A stretch of DNA of 64,000 bases, taken from NCBI GenBank assembly GCA_903642235.1, contig CAHJWL010000001.1, positions 1-64,000 on the forward strand. Direction: 5' to 3'. Source of the stretch: Acidobacteriaceae bacterium. GTDB lineage: Bacteria > Acidobacteriota > Terriglobia > Terriglobales > Acidobacteriaceae. Positions 17,871 through 28,861 of this stretch are shown here, piece by piece. Numbering within the stretch: the first letter of the stretch is position 1; every line of letters begins with the position of its first letter. The position numbers and the translations under genes were made by a program. Under the pieces are notes generated by a model, which saw only the letters and a program-made list of their open reading frames with translations, had not been told where the DNA came from and did no database searches.

Positions 17871-20800
17871 TTAGTCTCCCCCTGCGTGAACAGGGGCGTG
17901 CTCGCCTTCGTGGGTGTGGGCGTAGAGTTCGGCGTCTGCCTCAGCCGTGTGAAGGTACCTGCGGCCAATGCGATCGAAGAAGAGGTAGACGACCGGCGTG
18001 GTGAAGAGGGTGAGGACCTGCGAGACGATCAGCCCGCCGACGATCGCGATACCGAGCGGCCGCCGCAGCTCTGAGCCGGTACCACTGCCGAGCGCGAGCG
18101 GTACGCCGCCGAGCAGAGCGGCCATGGTCGTCATCATGATGGGCCGGAAGCGCAGCAGGCAGGCCTGGTAGATGGCCTCCTCGGGCTCCATGCCGCGGTC
18201 GCGCTCGGCTTCAAGAGCGAAGTCGATCATCATGATCGCGTTTTTCTTCACGATGCCGATCAGCAGGATGATGCCGATAAGAGCGATGACTGAGAGATCG
18301 ACGTGGAAGAGGAGCAGAGCGAGGATGGCGCCGACACCGGCGGAGGGAAGTGTGGAGAGGATGGTGATGGGGTGGATGTAGCTCTCGTACAGAACGCCAA
18401 GGACGATGTAGACGACGATGAGCGCAGCCAGGATGAGGATCGGCTCGTTCTGCAGCGAGGCTTCAAAGCTCTTTGCAGTGCCTTCAAAACCTGCGTTGAT
18501 GCTGGCCGGCAGGTTCAGTTCGCTGCGTGCCTTGTTGACCGCGGTCACAGCGTCGCCGATGGACTTGCCGGGGGCCAGATTGAAGGAGATCGTAACAACG
18601 GGAAACTGCCCCTGGTGGTTGATGGCCAGACTGGCCGGACGCTCTTCGAGGCGTGTAAAGGTGGAGAGCGGAACCTGCGTGCCGTTCGAGCTCTTGACGT
18701 AGATGTTATCGAGGGAGTCAGTGTTGCGCTGGAACTTGGGCGCGACCTCAAGCACCACGTGGTACTGGTTTAGCTGCGTGAAGATGGTGGAGACCTGCCG
18801 CTGGCCAAAGGCATCGTCGAGCGTGTCGTCGATGTTCTGCGGCGTAATGCCGAGCCGCGAGGCGGTATCGCGATCGATGACGAGATGAGCATCGAGACCC
18901 TCAAGCTGCTGATCGCTCGCAACGTCGGTCATGATCGGGATCGTCTTGAACTTATCAACGAGCCGGTTGGACCAGAAGGCGAGCTCGTCAGCGTTTGCAT
19001 CTTCAATGGCGTATTGATATTGAGTTCGGCTGATGCGATCGTCGACTGTCAGATCCTGAAGCGGCTGCAGGAAGCACTCAATGCCGGTGATGGACGCAAG
19101 GTCGTTCTGCAGGACGCGGATGACATCGGTAGCGGAGTGGGACCGGGTCTCACGATCCTTCAGGTTGATCTGAATGCGACCGCTGTTGAGTGTGGTGTTG
19201 GTGCCGTCGATGCCGATGAAAGACGAGACGCTGTCGACGTCCGGGTTCTCGAGGATCTTGCGCGCCAGGGCCTGCTGTCCGGCCGCCATGGCAGAGAAGC
19301 TGATGGTCTGGGGCGCCTCCGTGATGCCGAGAAGCACGCCGGTATCCTGCACCGGGAAGAAGCCTTTCGGCACGATGATGTAGAGGAAGATGGTAAGCAG
19401 GAAGGTGGCGAGCGTGACCAGCAGGGTGATGGTCTGGTGCCGCAGCACAAAGCGGACGCCAGCGCCGTAGCGGGCGATGACGTACTCGAAGAACTCCTCG
19501 GACTTCTTGTAGAAGCGCGTCTGTTGACTATCAGGCGTGTGCTTCAGCAGCTTCGCGGCCATCATGGGCGTGAGGGTAAGGGAGACGAAGGCCGAAACCA
19601 GAATAGTGACCGAGAGGGTGACGGCAAACTCGCGGAAGAGCCGGCCGACGATATCGCCCATGAAGAGAAGGGGAATCAGCACGGCGATGAGCGAGACGGT
19701 GAGCGAGAGGATCGTGAAGCCGATCTGCTCCGAGCCCTTCAGCGCTGCTGTAAGCGGATCGTCTCCCTCTTCGAGGTAGCGGCTGATGTTCTCGATCATT
19801 ACGATCGCGTCATCGACGACAAAGCCGGTCGAGATGGTCAGGGCCATCAGGCTGAGATTGTTCAGGCTGTAGCCGAGCAGGTACATGACGCCGAAGGTGC
19901 CGACGATCGAGAGAGGTACGGCAATCGAGGGGATGACAGTTGCGGCGACCGAACGCAGGAAGAGAAAGATGACCATCACGACGAGAGCGATGGTCAGCAG
20001 GAGCTCAAACTGCACGTCCTTGACCGAGGCACGAATGGTGTTGGTACGGTCGGTGAGGACCTGCAGCAGAACGTTCGCCGGAAGCGAGCTGCGCAGCTGG
20101 GGCAGAAGCTTCTGCACCTCATCCACGACGCCGATGATATTGGCGCCGGGCTGCCGCTGGATGTTGATGATCACTGCCGGCTTCAGCTGCAGATCGCGCG
20201 CCGGCGCGTTCTTCGTCGCGGGCTGGGCGGAGAAGCCCATCCAGGCGGCAAGGTAGAGATTCTCGGCAGAGTCTGACGCGTTGGCCACATCACTGAGCCG
20301 CACGGGCGAGCCGTTGCGGTAGGCGATGATGACCTTGCTGTAATCGGCGCTCGAAAGCAGCTGATCGTTTGCGCCGATGGTGTAGGACTGACGGGCGCCG
20401 TTGAGGTTTCCCTTGGCCTGATCGACGTTCGCGGTCCCGAGCGCGGTGCGCATGTCTTCGAGGCTCAGGCCGTAGTTGGACATCGCTGTGGGGTTGGCCT
20501 GGATGCGGACCGCGGGCTTCTGGCCGCCGTTGATCGAGACCAGGCCGACACCCGAAAGCTGCGAGATCTTCTGCGCAAGCAGCGTGTCGGCAAGATCCTC
20601 GACCTTTGAGAGCGCGAGCGAGTCACTCGAGAGGGCAAGGGTGAGGATGGGTGCATCTGCGGGGTTGACCTTGCTGTAGACCGGTGGGTTCGGAAGATCT
20701 TTTGGCAGATAGCTGGTGGCGGCGTTGATGGCGGCCTGTACATCCTGCTGCGCGACGTCGATCGAGTCTGACAGCTCGAACTGCAGGGTGATCACGCTGC

Positions 20801-21062
20801 CGCCGCCCGAACTGGTGGAGGTCATCTGGGCGAGACCGGGAATCTGGCCGAACTGACGCTCAAGCGGCGCCGTGACCGAGCTCGCCATGACATCCGGACT
20901 GGCGCCGGGATAGAAGGTCATCACCTGGATGGTGGGGTAGTCCACCTCTGGCAGCGCGGAGACCGGCAGCTGCTGGTAGGCGACGAATCCGGCAAGCAAA
21001 ATGGCCACCATCAGAAGCGAGGTGGCCACCGGCCGGAGGATAAATGGCCGTGACGGACTCAT
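17871..21062 (-). CDS. RND efflux permease (MdtB/HAE1-type)
   Basis: 1063 residues, normal RND length. Starts [25 protein letters not shown]; contains [23 protein letters not shown] with the relay aspartates, [19 protein letters not shown], and the [17 protein letters not shown] region near the C-terminus. ATG 21062 overlaps the stop of the membrane-fusion protein gene (ATGA), so the pair is translationally coupled. Two RND subunits side by side, with one membrane-fusion protein upstream, is the MdtABC arrangement (a heteromeric pump). No outer-membrane factor gene is in the window. Confidence 0.95.
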   Translation of the reverse strand: MSPSRPFILRPVATSLLMVAILLAGFVAYQQLPVSALPEVDYPTIQVMTFYPGASPDVMASSVTAPLERQFGQIPGLAQMTSTSSGGGSVITLQFELSDSIDVAQQDVQAAINAATSYLPKDLPNPPVYSKVNPADAPILTLALSSDSLALSKVEDLADTLLAQKISQLSGVGLVSINGGQKPAVRIQANPTAMSNYGLSLEDMRTALGTANVDQAKGNLNGARQSYTIGANDQLLSSADYSKVIIAYRNGSPVRLSDVANASDSAENLYLAAWMGFSAQPATKNAPARDLQLKPAVIINIQRQPGANIIGVVDEVQKLLPQLRSSLPANVLLQVLTDRTNTIRASVKDVQFELLLTIALVVMVIFLFLRSVAATVIPSIAVPLSIVGTFGVMYLLGYSLNNLSLMALTISTGFVVDDAIVMIENISRYLEEGDDPLTAALKGSEQIGFTILSLTVSLIAVLIPLLFMGDIVGRLFREFAVTLSVTILVSAFVSLTLTPMMAAKLLKHTPDSQQTRFYKKSEEFFEYVIARYGAGVRFVLRHQTITLLVTLATFLLTIFLYIIVPKGFFPVQDTGVLLGITEAPQTISFSAMAAGQQALARKILENPDVDSVSSFIGIDGTNTTLNSGRIQINLKDRETRSHSATDVIRVLQNDLASITGIECFLQPLQDLTVDDRISRTQYQYAIEDANADELAFWSNRLVDKFKTIPIMTDVASDQQLEGLDAHLVIDRDTASRLGITPQNIDDTLDDAFGQRQVSTIFTQLNQYHVVLEVAPKFQRNTDSLDNIYVKSSNGTQVPLSTFTRLEERPASLAINHQGQFPVVTISFNLAPGKSIGDAVTAVNKARSELNLPASINAGFEGTAKSFEASLQNEPILILAALIVVYIVLGVLYESYIHPITILSTLPSAGVGAILALLLFHVDLSVIALIGIILLIGIVKKNAIMMIDFALEAERDRGMEPEEAIYQACLLRFRPIMMTTMAALLGGVPLALGSGTGSELRRPLGIAIVGGLIVSQVLTLFTTPVVYLFFDRIGRRYLHTAEADAELYAHTHEGEHAPVHAGGD

Positions 21063-22627
21063 GGTTGTTGCCCCGCTGTACCGTGCTGCTGTGATGGACT
21101 GTTTGTGCGTCTGCGTCGTGTATCCAGCTTGTCGACCGGCCCGCCGACCGGCTTGCCGGCATCATCGCCGGAGGCCGGGTTCGCGGCGTCCGAACCGGTG
21201 CTGGCTGCTGCGGCAGGAGAGGTGCGTTGCGGCGCGGCATGCGGGACGACGCGGCTGCCGTTCTTCAGACGCTCCTGCCCGTCAATCACGACCTGGTCAC
21301 CGGCCTTCAGACCGTCCGCCAGGATCACCTGTGTGCCTTCGGTCAGGTCGATCTTGATGGGCTGCATGACGACGTAGTGCGGAGGAGTCTTCTGCGCCTG
21401 CGCTCCGCCACCGCCCGGCGCGTCTGCTCCGGAGCCGCCGGCCGCTGATGTCCCCGCTTTCTTGCGGCCCTTGCCGCCATTGCGGGTCGCGGCATTGGCG
21501 TCCTCAAGTTCCTTGGGCGGGTTGCCATCGCGCAGCACATAGACGAAGCTGCCCTGCGATCCAGTCTGGACCGCCGCTGCCGGAATGACCAAAGCGTCCG
21601 GACGCTGCTGCAGGATCAGCCGGACGTTGACGAACTGGTTGGGAAAGAGAGTGTTTTCGCGATTTTCGAAGATCGCCTTGACCTTATCGGTACCGGTCGT
21701 GGTGTCGATCTGATTGTCAACCGTGAGCAGGCTGCCGCTTGCCAGGTGTGTTGCCTCAGAGCGGTCATAGGCCTCGACCGCGAGCCGCTTGCCGGCGCGG
21801 GTCATCTGCAGAACCTGCGGCAGGTAATCCTCGGGCAGGGTGAAGATGACGGCGATCGGCTGCAGCTGGGTGACGACGACCAGGCCCGTGGTGTCGGCTG
21901 CGTGGACGATGTTGCCGGGATCGACCTGGCGCAGCCCGACAACGCCGTCGATCGGCGAGGTGATCTTGGTATACGCGACGTTGACGCGGGCCGCGTTGAT
22001 GGCGGCCTGGTCGGAGGTGATGGTTCCGGTTGCCTGGCCGGCTGTCGATACCTGGGCCTGCTGGCTCTCGCGGCTGACGACGCCGGCCTGGTAGAGAGCC
22101 GTGTAGCGGGCGGCTTCGGCGTCAGCATTCTTGCCGTTGGCCTGGTCACGGGCAAGCTGGCCCTCTGCCTGATCGAGGACCGCCTGATACGGCCGGGGAT
22201 CGATCTCGATCAGAAGCTGGCCCTTGTGGACCGACTGGCCTTCGCGAAAGTTAACGCGCATCAGCTGCCCGTCTACACGCGACCGGATGGTTACGGTGTT
22301 GTAGGCGGTGACGGTGCCCAGGGCGGTCAGATAGATGGGCATGTTCTTCTGCTGGACAGGGACGACCGCTACCGGCACCGGACGATCTGCCGCGGCTGCC
22401 AGCTTCTGGGTCTCGGCCTCCTGCTGAGCCTGGTTGGCTCGCACCTTCCAGACGACAAAAGCGATTGCCAGCAGGATGATGGCGACGAGAAGTACCTTTC
22501 GCAGAAGGGAGCCGGTTTTCCCGCGGGTGGGCGAGGACTCGGCCGGAGATCGCCGCTCAGGCGGCGGCGGTGCCAGCTGGGGTTCGTGGTGCTGAATGCT
22601 TTCCTGTTCAGTCGGGACGGACGCCAT
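21059..22627 (-). CDS. RND efflux membrane-fusion protein (MdtA/HlyD-type)
   Basis: Periplasmic adaptor linking the RND pump to an outer-membrane channel. A single hydrophobic segment ([16 protein letters not shown], about residue 45) anchors it. [40 protein letters not shown] is the lipoyl-like biotinyl domain start; a coiled hairpin ([18 protein letters not shown]) and a beta-barrel ([17 protein letters not shown]) follow. A Gly/Ala-rich low-complexity insertion ([16 protein letters not shown]) interrupts the C-terminal membrane-proximal domain. First gene of the operon; a ~185-bp divergent region separates it from the UbiA-type gene. Confidence 0.94.
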   Translation of the reverse strand: MASVPTEQESIQHHEPQLAPPPPERRSPAESSPTRGKTGSLLRKVLLVAIILLAIAFVVWKVRANQAQQEAETQKLAAAADRPVPVAVVPVQQKNMPIYLTALGTVTAYNTVTIRSRVDGQLMRVNFREGQSVHKGQLLIEIDPRPYQAVLDQAEGQLARDQANGKNADAEAARYTALYQAGVVSRESQQAQVSTAGQATGTITSDQAAINAARVNVAYTKITSPIDGVVGLRQVDPGNIVHAADTTGLVVVTQLQPIAVIFTLPEDYLPQVLQMTRAGKRLAVEAYDRSEATHLASGSLLTVDNQIDTTTGTDKVKAIFENRENTLFPNQFVNVRLILQQRPDALVIPAAAVQTGSQGSFVYVLRDGNPPKELEDANAATRNGGKGRKKAGTSAAGGSGADAPGGGGAQAQKTPPHYVVMQPIKIDLTEGTQVILADGLKAGDQVVIDGQERLKNGSRVVPHAAPQRTSPAAAASTGSDAANPASGDDAGKPVGGPVDKLDTRRRRTNSPSQQHGTAGQQP

Positions 22628-22812
22628 GTACGCTCACTTGAGTAGATCTCTGGGTCTGGCAGCTGCTGCCTGTCGGGAAGACCTTCGCAATCAATACTAA
22701 TGACGTGCGTCGGAGTTTAGAGGTTTCAGCGCCCCGTTCACGAATAAATGTCGTTGTGAGACTATGAGCCCGTGGCACTTTCCGGCCGCCGAAAGTCAGG
22801 AGCAGCAGAGTC

Positions 22813-24369
22813 ATGCCGGAGGAGCCAATCTCCGATCAGATGCAGTTCGAGACGGACGAGCAGACCCAGCTCATCGGCGCGCCTTTTTCTCCGGGCCCGG
22901 TGTTGCCTTTGTGCGTGGATCTGGATGGAACGCTGGTGCGGTCGGACACGTTGATTGATTCAGCCGCTGTGCTGGCGCGTCAGGCCCCGCTCGCGTTGTT
23001 GAAGCTTCCCGGCTGGTTGAGCGGCGGCAAAGCGGCGCTCAAGCGGCATATAACGCAGGCCGTGACGCTGGACGTGGAGCACCTGCCCTACAACCTGAAG
23101 CTGCTGCGGTACCTCGAGGAGCAGCACGCCAGCGGTCGGCCGCTTTTTCTGGCAACAGCGGCTGACAGCATCCTGGCGCAGCGGGTGGCGAATCACATCG
23201 GTCTCTTCTCCGGTGTTCTGGCCTCTGACGGAGCTCATAACCTCGCCGGGGCGAACAAGCTGGCGGCGTTCCAGCAAAGGTTCCCGCAGGGCTTCTGCTA
23301 CATCGGCAATGCGAGCGCGGATCTTCCGCTGCTCGATGCCTGTGCGGGCGCGGGCGTTGAGGTTCTGGTCGCGAACCCGACACCCGGGCTTCTGCGCGGG
23401 CTGCGTGCGCGAAACATCGTTCCCGCGCAGAGCTTTATCGACCGGTCTTCTCCCCTTCGGGCGTGGCTCAAGGCGATTCGTCTCCATCAGTGGGCAAAGA
23501 ACGTGCTCATCTTTCTTCCGCTGCTGCTGGCGCACATGCGGTCGGTCGGACTGATCGCCAGCGCGCTGGTGGCCTTCTTCTCGTTTGGGCTCTGCGCCTC
23601 GGCGACCTACATCATCAACGATCTCCTGGATATCGAAGCCGACCGCATTCATCCGCGGAAACGACGCCGTCCGTTTGCCGCGGGCGATCTTTCCGCGCTC
23701 CAGGGAGTGGCTGTGGTCGGTATCTTCTTTGTGGGCGCCGTTCTGCTGGCTGCGGCCGTGCCGCGCGTCGTAAGCGTTCTGTCTCCGGGGTCGGCACTGC
23801 CGCGGCCCTTTTCCTTCCTGGGCTGGCTGCTGTTTTACACCGTGACCACGCTCGCCTACTCGCTGCGCTTGAAGCGAGCCCTCCTGATTGATGTCATTGT
23901 GCTGTCGGGTCTGTATACGATCCGTATTCTGGCGGGATCGGCGGCTACGGGCGTTACTGTCTCCACGTGGCTGGCCGGCTTCAGCATCTTTTTCTTTCTC
24001 TCGCTTGCGTTTGTAAAGCGGTTCGCCGAGCTGGAGAGCCTGAAGGCGCGCGGCGGTGAGACCTCGATGGGTCGCGGGTACCATGTCGAGGATATCGAGC
24101 AGCTTCGCAGCTTTGGATCATCCTCCGCGTACGCCTCCGTGGTGGTTTTCACGCTGTACATCTCTAACCTGTCCAACGCACATGAGCTGTACCGGCACTC
24201 CACACGGCTGTGGCTGCTGGTGCCGGTGCTGCTGCTGTGGCTCAGCCGGCTGTGGCTGCTCGCGAGCCGCGGACAGCTGGACGAGGATCCGGTTGTGTAT
24301 GCGATTACGGACAAGCGGTCGCTGGCGCTTGGGGCGCTTGTTGTGCTGATCGTGCTCTCGGCGCTCTAG
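22813..24369 (+). CDS. HAD phosphatase-UbiA prenyltransferase fusion
   Basis: Two fused domains. N-terminal ~200 residues: HAD-superfamily hydrolase with motif I DLDGTLV and the later GFCYIGNASADLPLL (motif III/IV). C-terminal ~300 residues: UbiA-type integral membrane prenyltransferase with about eight helices and the Mg/diphosphate motif NDLLDIEADRIHPRKRRRPFAAG. Related bacterial fusions transfer phosphoribose to polyprenyl phosphate (decaprenylphosphoryl-5-phosphoribose synthase-like), with the HAD removing the phosphate; that substrate is inference. ATG 22813 is supported by GGAGCAGC upstream. Confidence 0.87.
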   Translation: MPEEPISDQMQFETDEQTQLIGAPFSPGPVLPLCVDLDGTLVRSDTLIDSAAVLARQAPLALLKLPGWLSGGKAALKRHITQAVTLDVEHLPYNLKLLRYLEEQHASGRPLFLATAADSILAQRVANHIGLFSGVLASDGAHNLAGANKLAAFQQRFPQGFCYIGNASADLPLLDACAGAGVEVLVANPTPGLLRGLRARNIVPAQSFIDRSSPLRAWLKAIRLHQWAKNVLIFLPLLLAHMRSVGLIASALVAFFSFGLCASATYIINDLLDIEADRIHPRKRRRPFAAGDLSALQGVAVVGIFFVGAVLLAAAVPRVVSVLSPGSALPRPFSFLGWLLFYTVTTLAYSLRLKRALLIDVIVLSGLYTIRILAGSAATGVTVSTWLAGFSIFFFLSLAFVKRFAELESLKARGGETSMGRGYHVEDIEQLRSFGSSSAYASVVVFTLYISNLSNAHELYRHSTRLWLLVPVLLLWLSRLWLLASRGQLDEDPVVYAITDKRSLALGALVVLIVLSAL

Positions 24370-24399
24370 ATCGACTCGTTTACTCTCGTAAGGACGCCG

Positions 24400-25536
24400 A
24401 TGACTCCTGAGATCCCGCACCTGCCGAGCTATGAGGACCCTGCCCTTGATGCTGCCTTCGAAGCGCTGCATGGTGAGGTGGCGACCAGATCCGCCAGGAT
24501 AACGACCCTCGAGGAGCGTGAGACGTTCCGTCTTGACTGGCTGGGACGCAAGCAGGGACGTTTGAAGCTGATCGGAGATGCCTGGTTGAAGGCGGCCCCG
24601 GCTGAGGCTCGAAGGGCTCTGGGTCTTCGCTTCAATCAGCTTAAGCAGGCCGTAGATGCGGCGCTTGAAAGGAAGGTGCCGGACGGATCGGCGAGCAGGA
24701 GTGTGGCTTCGGCTGTACCGAAAGCCAGTCTCGATCTGTCGCTTCCCGGGCTGGTTCGAAGGCCTGGAACGCCGCATCCTCTTCTTGAGACCATGCACGC
24801 GATGGTGAAAGTCTTTGGGGATCTGGGCTACTCGGTCAATCTTGGGCCGCAGGTGGAGACGGACTTCTATAACTTCGAGGCGTTGAACTTTCCGCCAAAT
24901 CATCCGGCGCGGGACACGCAGGATACGTTGTTGCTTGCGAACCAGAGCGGAAAGGCCGCGCGCGACCGGCTGCTGATGCGGACGCACACATCGCCCGTGC
25001 AGATTCGGACGATGGTGGCAAACGATCCGCCGCTGCGCATCGTGATCCCGGGTAAAGTCCATCGGAACGATGCCGCGGACGCGACGCACTCACCGATCTT
25101 TCATCAGATAGAAGGTCTCGCGGTAGGGCCGGAGATCACCTTTTCGGATCTTAAGGGGACTCTTGATCACGCGATGAAGGCGATGTTTGGCGCGGATGTG
25201 CGCACGCGATTCTTTCCCAGCTTCTTTCCATTTACGGAGCCCTCGGCGGATGTGCAGATTTCATGCATTTTTTGCGGCGGGGCGGGCTGCCGGAAGTGCA
25301 AGCACTCGGGGTGGATCGAGCTGCTGGGGTGCGGGATGGTGGATCCTGCTGTATTTGCCGCAGTTACAGACGAGCGGCGACGTCAGGGACGGGATCCGGA
25401 GGTGTATGACCCGCGGCGGGTGAGTGGGTTTGCGTTTGGCATGGGTGTGGAGCGGATTGCCATGATTCGGCACGGTGTGGCCGATATTGGACAGTTTTAC
25501 AGCGGAGATCTGCGCTTTTTGGAGCAGTTTGGGTAG
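24400..25536 (+). CDS. pheS: Phenylalanine-tRNA ligase alpha subunit
   Basis: Catalytic subunit of tRNA-Phe charging. Class II motifs: RTHTSPVQIRTM (motif 2 region), GKVHRNDAADATHSPIFHQIEGLAV, FFPSFFPFTEPSADVQISC, and FGMGVERIAMIRHGV at the end (motif 3). The N-terminal coiled-coil that binds tRNA is present (SARITTLEERETFRLDWLGRKQGRL). An internal CIFCGGAGCRKC block resembles a zinc-like insertion seen in some bacterial PheS. ATG 24400 follows AAGGA. Confidence 0.96.
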   Translation: MTPEIPHLPSYEDPALDAAFEALHGEVATRSARITTLEERETFRLDWLGRKQGRLKLIGDAWLKAAPAEARRALGLRFNQLKQAVDAALERKVPDGSASRSVASAVPKASLDLSLPGLVRRPGTPHPLLETMHAMVKVFGDLGYSVNLGPQVETDFYNFEALNFPPNHPARDTQDTLLLANQSGKAARDRLLMRTHTSPVQIRTMVANDPPLRIVIPGKVHRNDAADATHSPIFHQIEGLAVGPEITFSDLKGTLDHAMKAMFGADVRTRFFPSFFPFTEPSADVQISCIFCGGAGCRKCKHSGWIELLGCGMVDPAVFAAVTDERRRQGRDPEVYDPRRVSGFAFGMGVERIAMIRHGVADIGQFYSGDLRFLEQFG

Positions 25537-25622
25537 GTTTGGTCACGTTTAAGGCCCATTTTGCCGAGGTCTGTTGCGCGCGAGAGACCGCAGGGGAGTC
25601 AGTACACTAGGTTTGCCCTCCT

Positions 25623-27899
25623 ATGAAGATTCTGACTGCATGGCTGCGCGCCATCCTGCCCACGATTTCTGTGTCTGACCGACAACTGGCTGACGACCTG
25701 ACGCTGCGCGGGATTGCGGTTGAGGGTGTCCATGATCTTGGCGTCTCTCCGAGTGGTGAGATGAACGGCCATCTGTTCGAGATGGACATCACGACCAACC
25801 GAGTGGATGCGATGAACCACCGCGGGATCGCGCGGGAGATTGCGACGATGTATGCGCTCGAGCTGCCGGCACTCGAGCCGGTGTTGCCGGCGGTGAGGGA
25901 AGCCGGTGCGGCGTCTGCGGCGCGGCCCTTTTCGGTTCGAATCGACCCGGAGGCGGAGGCCTTGTGCGGGCGGTTTACGGCGCGGGTCTTGCGCGGGGTG
26001 ACGGTCCGGCCGAGTTCGGGGGAGGTGAAGACCTTTTTCGAGCTGCTGGGGCAGAAGCAGATATCGAATGCGGTCGATGCGAGCAACTTCACGCTGCTGG
26101 GCATGGGACATCCGACGCACGCGTTTGACCTGGACAGGATCGAGGGCGGGATCGTGGTGCGGCTGGCGCGGCGGGGCGAAGTGCTGAAGCTGCTGGATGG
26201 AACCACGCGGACGCTTGAGGCCGACGACCTGGTGGTGGCGGATGAGCAGAAGGCGCTGGGGCTGGCGGGGGTCATGGGCGGGTGGGAGTCGATGATTACG
26301 CCCGGGACGAAGAACGTGCTGGTGGAGGCGGCGTGGTTTGACCCGGCGGCGGTGCGACGATCGTCGCGGCGGCATGGGCTGCACACGGACGCGAGCCATC
26401 GCTTTGAGCGCGGGGCGGACTTCAACGCGGCGCCGCTGGCGAACGATCTGGTTGCGGAGCTGATCCTGCGCGATGGCGGAACCATCGACGGCACGATGGT
26501 GGATCTGGCGGTGCCGGCGATCGAGCAGAGGACGGCGAAGCGGGCGGCGATCTCGCTTTCGGTGCGGGAGGTGCAGCGGCACCTGGGGACGACGGTGGAG
26601 GATGGGAAGAGCGAAGGCAGGAGGGGCGAAGACAGGACGAGCGAGAACAAGAAGAACGAAAGCAGGCAAGGCGAAGACAGAGATGTGGCTGGGGAGTCTG
26701 CGCTGAGGAGTGCGGTGGTGGAGCAGTACCTGACGTCTCTGGGGTGCCGGATGACCGCCGAGGGCGACGGCAGCTACTCGGTCGCTCTGCCGAGCTGGCG
26801 GCTGGATCTGGAGCGTGAGATCGACCTGATTGAAGAGGTCGCGCGGGTGTTCGGATACAACCGCTTTGCAAACACGCTGCCCATGCCGCTGCCGGTGCTG
26901 CGGCATCCAGTTGAGGCGCAGGAGCGTGCGGTGCGGACGCGGCTGCTTGCGCTTGGGTTTACGGAGGCGATCTCTTCTACGTTTGCGTCGGCGGCGGAGG
27001 CGGCGCTGTTTGCTCCGGAGGAGACCAGCGGCTCGACCGGCGAGGGCGTGGCGTTGCGGCATGTGGCGATGGAGAATCCGCTTTCGGCAGAGGCTACGCT
27101 GCTGCGGCCGACGATGCTGCCGGGAATGCTTGCCATGCTAGCGAACAATTTGAATCGCGATGTGCGGGAGGCGCGGCTGTTTGAGCAGGGGCAGGTGTTC
27201 CTGGGGACGGCGGACGACGAGGGCGTGGGCGAGGTGATGGAGACGGCTTCGCTGGTGCTGGGCGTTACCTCCGAAACCACCGAGCGCACGTCGCTCTACA
27301 GCGCGGAGGATGCGCCGATCTTTGAGCTGAAGGGTGTGATTGAGTCGCTGGCTTCGCTGTTTACGCTGGCGGGTGGAGCGGAGTCGCTGCGTTTCTCGAG
27401 CGAGAAGGTACCGGCCTGGATGGAGGCGGGGCGGGGTGGGATAGCGCTGCTGCACAACCGGCCCCTGGCAGTCTTTGGCGAGCTCTCGCGGACGGAGCAG
27501 GCAGCCCGCAAGCTGCGGCAGCCGGTGTATCTGGCGACCATTGCGATCAGCGAGCTGCTGACGCTGCCCCTGCAGGTACACACGGCGCGGGAGATCTCAC
27601 GTTTTCAGGCGGTGGAGCGGGATCTGTCGTTTCTTTTTCCGGACACGACCAAGTGGCACACAATCGCGGCGACGATCGAGGCACTGGCGTTGCCGGAGCT
27701 GGAGAGGCTGCTGCCGCTCGAGATCTTTCGGGATCCGAAAGGAAAGGCGATTGCGGTGGGGCAGCACTCGCTGCTGTTCCGGCTGGTCTTTCACTCGGCG
27801 ACGCGAACGCTCACAGACTCGGACCTGGTCGAGGCGTCGCGGCGGGTGACAGAGGCATTGACGGCCATGGGTGGTGTGCAGCGGATGCCGGGGTCATGA
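25623..27899 (+). CDS. pheT: Phenylalanine-tRNA ligase beta subunit (lacks tRNA-binding OB domain, repeat-derived insert)
   Basis: Partner of PheS. B3/B4 domain is visible (MDITTNRVDAMNHRGIAREIA, MGHPTHAFDLDRIEGG), as are B5 (PSWRLDLEREIDLIEEVARVFGYN) and the C-terminal ferredoxin-like anticodon domain (EISRFQAVERDLSFLFPD, FRDPKGKAIAVGQHSLLFRLVF). After the first ~38 residues the protein passes straight to B3: the EMAP/OB tRNA-binding B2 domain of long PheT is absent. Near residues 326-357 a hydrophilic Glu/Arg/Lys/Ser stretch of ~30 residues is encoded by purine-rich repeat DNA. The rest looks functional. Confidence 0.94.
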   Translation: MKILTAWLRAILPTISVSDRQLADDLTLRGIAVEGVHDLGVSPSGEMNGHLFEMDITTNRVDAMNHRGIAREIATMYALELPALEPVLPAVREAGAASAARPFSVRIDPEAEALCGRFTARVLRGVTVRPSSGEVKTFFELLGQKQISNAVDASNFTLLGMGHPTHAFDLDRIEGGIVVRLARRGEVLKLLDGTTRTLEADDLVVADEQKALGLAGVMGGWESMITPGTKNVLVEAAWFDPAAVRRSSRRHGLHTDASHRFERGADFNAAPLANDLVAELILRDGGTIDGTMVDLAVPAIEQRTAKRAAISLSVREVQRHLGTTVEDGKSEGRRGEDRTSENKKNESRQGEDRDVAGESALRSAVVEQYLTSLGCRMTAEGDGSYSVALPSWRLDLEREIDLIEEVARVFGYNRFANTLPMPLPVLRHPVEAQERAVRTRLLALGFTEAISSTFASAAEAALFAPEETSGSTGEGVALRHVAMENPLSAEATLLRPTMLPGMLAMLANNLNRDVREARLFEQGQVFLGTADDEGVGEVMETASLVLGVTSETTERTSLYSAEDAPIFELKGVIESLASLFTLAGGAESLRFSSEKVPAWMEAGRGGIALLHNRPLAVFGELSRTEQAARKLRQPVYLATIAISELLTLPLQVHTAREISRFQAVERDLSFLFPDTTKWHTIAATIEALALPELERLLPLEIFRDPKGKAIAVGQHSLLFRLVFHSATRTLTDSDLVEASRRVTEALTAMGGVQRMPGS
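26605..26690 (+). repeat. Purine-rich repeat inside pheT
   Basis: Imperfect units around GCGAAGACAG and AAGGCAGG in frame with pheT, encoding EDGKSEGRRGEDRTSENKKN and similar polar residues. It resembles the intergenic repeats at 1792-1852 and 44240-44312. Confidence 0.55.
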
Positions 27900-28058
27900 G
27901 GCAAGCGCGGCAGGACATGGCCGCAAGCCCCAGCTTGAGGGAACAGGAGTGATGTGGAGCCGGGTGCATCTTGCATGGTTCCCCTTTACGATTTGGGACA
28001 CGTCTTCCATGGGTGCTCTCCTATACTTTTCATGGAGTATCAGGTCGTGAGGGCATCC

Positions 28059-28331
28059 ATGAGCACATCGGCACCGATCAGCGTAGACGAGTTCCAGGCG
28101 CTAGAGCAGAAGGTGTATCGCGCGGTGGAGATTGTGAAGCGCGAGCGGGAGGCGCGAGCCATGGCGGAGGCCGAGGTGGCACGGCTGAAGGATGAGCTGA
28201 CGCGCGAGCGGCGGGAGCATAGTGCGACGTCGGAGACAGCCGCGAACGAGCTTGATGCGCTGCGACACGAGCGCGAGCAGGTTCGGCAGCGGGTCGAGAA
28301 GATGCTGCACCAGATGGACGAGTTGCTGTAG
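28059..28331 (+). CDS. Small coiled-coil protein upstream of zapA (ZapB-like)
   Basis: 90 residues from ATG 28059 (GAGGG ribosome binding site). From residue ~10 to the end it is one long amphipathic helix rich in Glu/Arg/Ala with heptad spacing (ALEQKVYRAVEIVKREREAR ... EREQVRQRVEKMLHQMDELL). Immediately precedes zapA on the same strand, and small coiled-coil partners of this sort (for example ZapB in gamma-proteobacteria) support FtsZ-ring assembly; the functional assignment is by position only. ATG 28032 is an alternative start. Confidence 0.7.
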   Translation: MSTSAPISVDEFQALEQKVYRAVEIVKREREARAMAEAEVARLKDELTRERREHSATSETAANELDALRHEREQVRQRVEKMLHQMDELL

Positions 28332-28370
28332 GGGCGGCCGAGAGGATCGCGGAAAAGATGCGACAGCAGG

Positions 28371-28490
28371 GGGCAAGGATTGCCCTGGGTTGAGGGGGAT
28401 GAAGGCTTTGGGTGGAGAAGCAGATCCCTACGGGATGACAACGAAAAAGCGGGTATGACAACAAGAAGCGGGACGACAACAAGAAGCGGG
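28371..28490 (+). repeat. Purine-rich repeat with CCCTACGGGAT hairpin cores, upstream of zapA
   Basis: GGGCAA-GGA-TTGCCC small inverted repeat (28371-28385), then AGATCCCTACGGGATGACAAC followed by three degenerate units (GGGTATGACAACAAGAAGC, GGGACGACAACAAGAAGC). The first unit is the same motif as the array at 63131-63466. Confidence 0.6.
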
Positions 28491-28512
28491 CAACATGCTG
28501 CGGGGGACGGGA

Positions 28513-28854
28513 ATGGACGAGAACGAAGTAATGGCAGAGGCGCCGGCAGCGGTAGCGGTGGAGATCTATGACCAGATCTACCATTTACGCGGGACGGATG
28601 CGGTGTATATCGAGCAGCTTGCCGCAGGGGTGGATGCGAAGATGCGGGCGGTCTCGGCGGCTGGCGGGACGGTGGATTCGCTGCGGGTGGCGGTGCTGGC
28701 AGCGTTGAACATAGCCGATGAGCTGGCGCAGGTAAAACAGCAGTATGCGGCGCTCGAGGGCTCGCTGACGCAGACGCAGGGTTCGCTGCGATCACGCGCG
28801 GGCTCTTTATCGCATGCTCTCGATGAGGTGCTGGACGATCGCAAGGCGGGATGA
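28513..28854 (+). CDS. zapA: Cell division protein ZapA
   Basis: Promotes FtsZ filament bundling at the division ring. Core ZapA sequence: VEIYDQIYHLRGTDAVYIEQLAAGVDAKMRAVSAAGGTVDSLRVAVLAALNIADELAQVKQQY, then a helical tail. About 110 residues, normal size. Starts at 28495 or 28531 are possible; ATG 28513 has GGGGGAC upstream. Downstream lies the probable 6S RNA, the usual order in many bacteria. Confidence 0.85.
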   Translation: MDENEVMAEAPAAVAVEIYDQIYHLRGTDAVYIEQLAAGVDAKMRAVSAAGGTVDSLRVAVLAALNIADELAQVKQQYAALEGSLTQTQGSLRSRAGSLSHALDEVLDDRKAG

Positions 28855-28861
28855 ACCGCTT

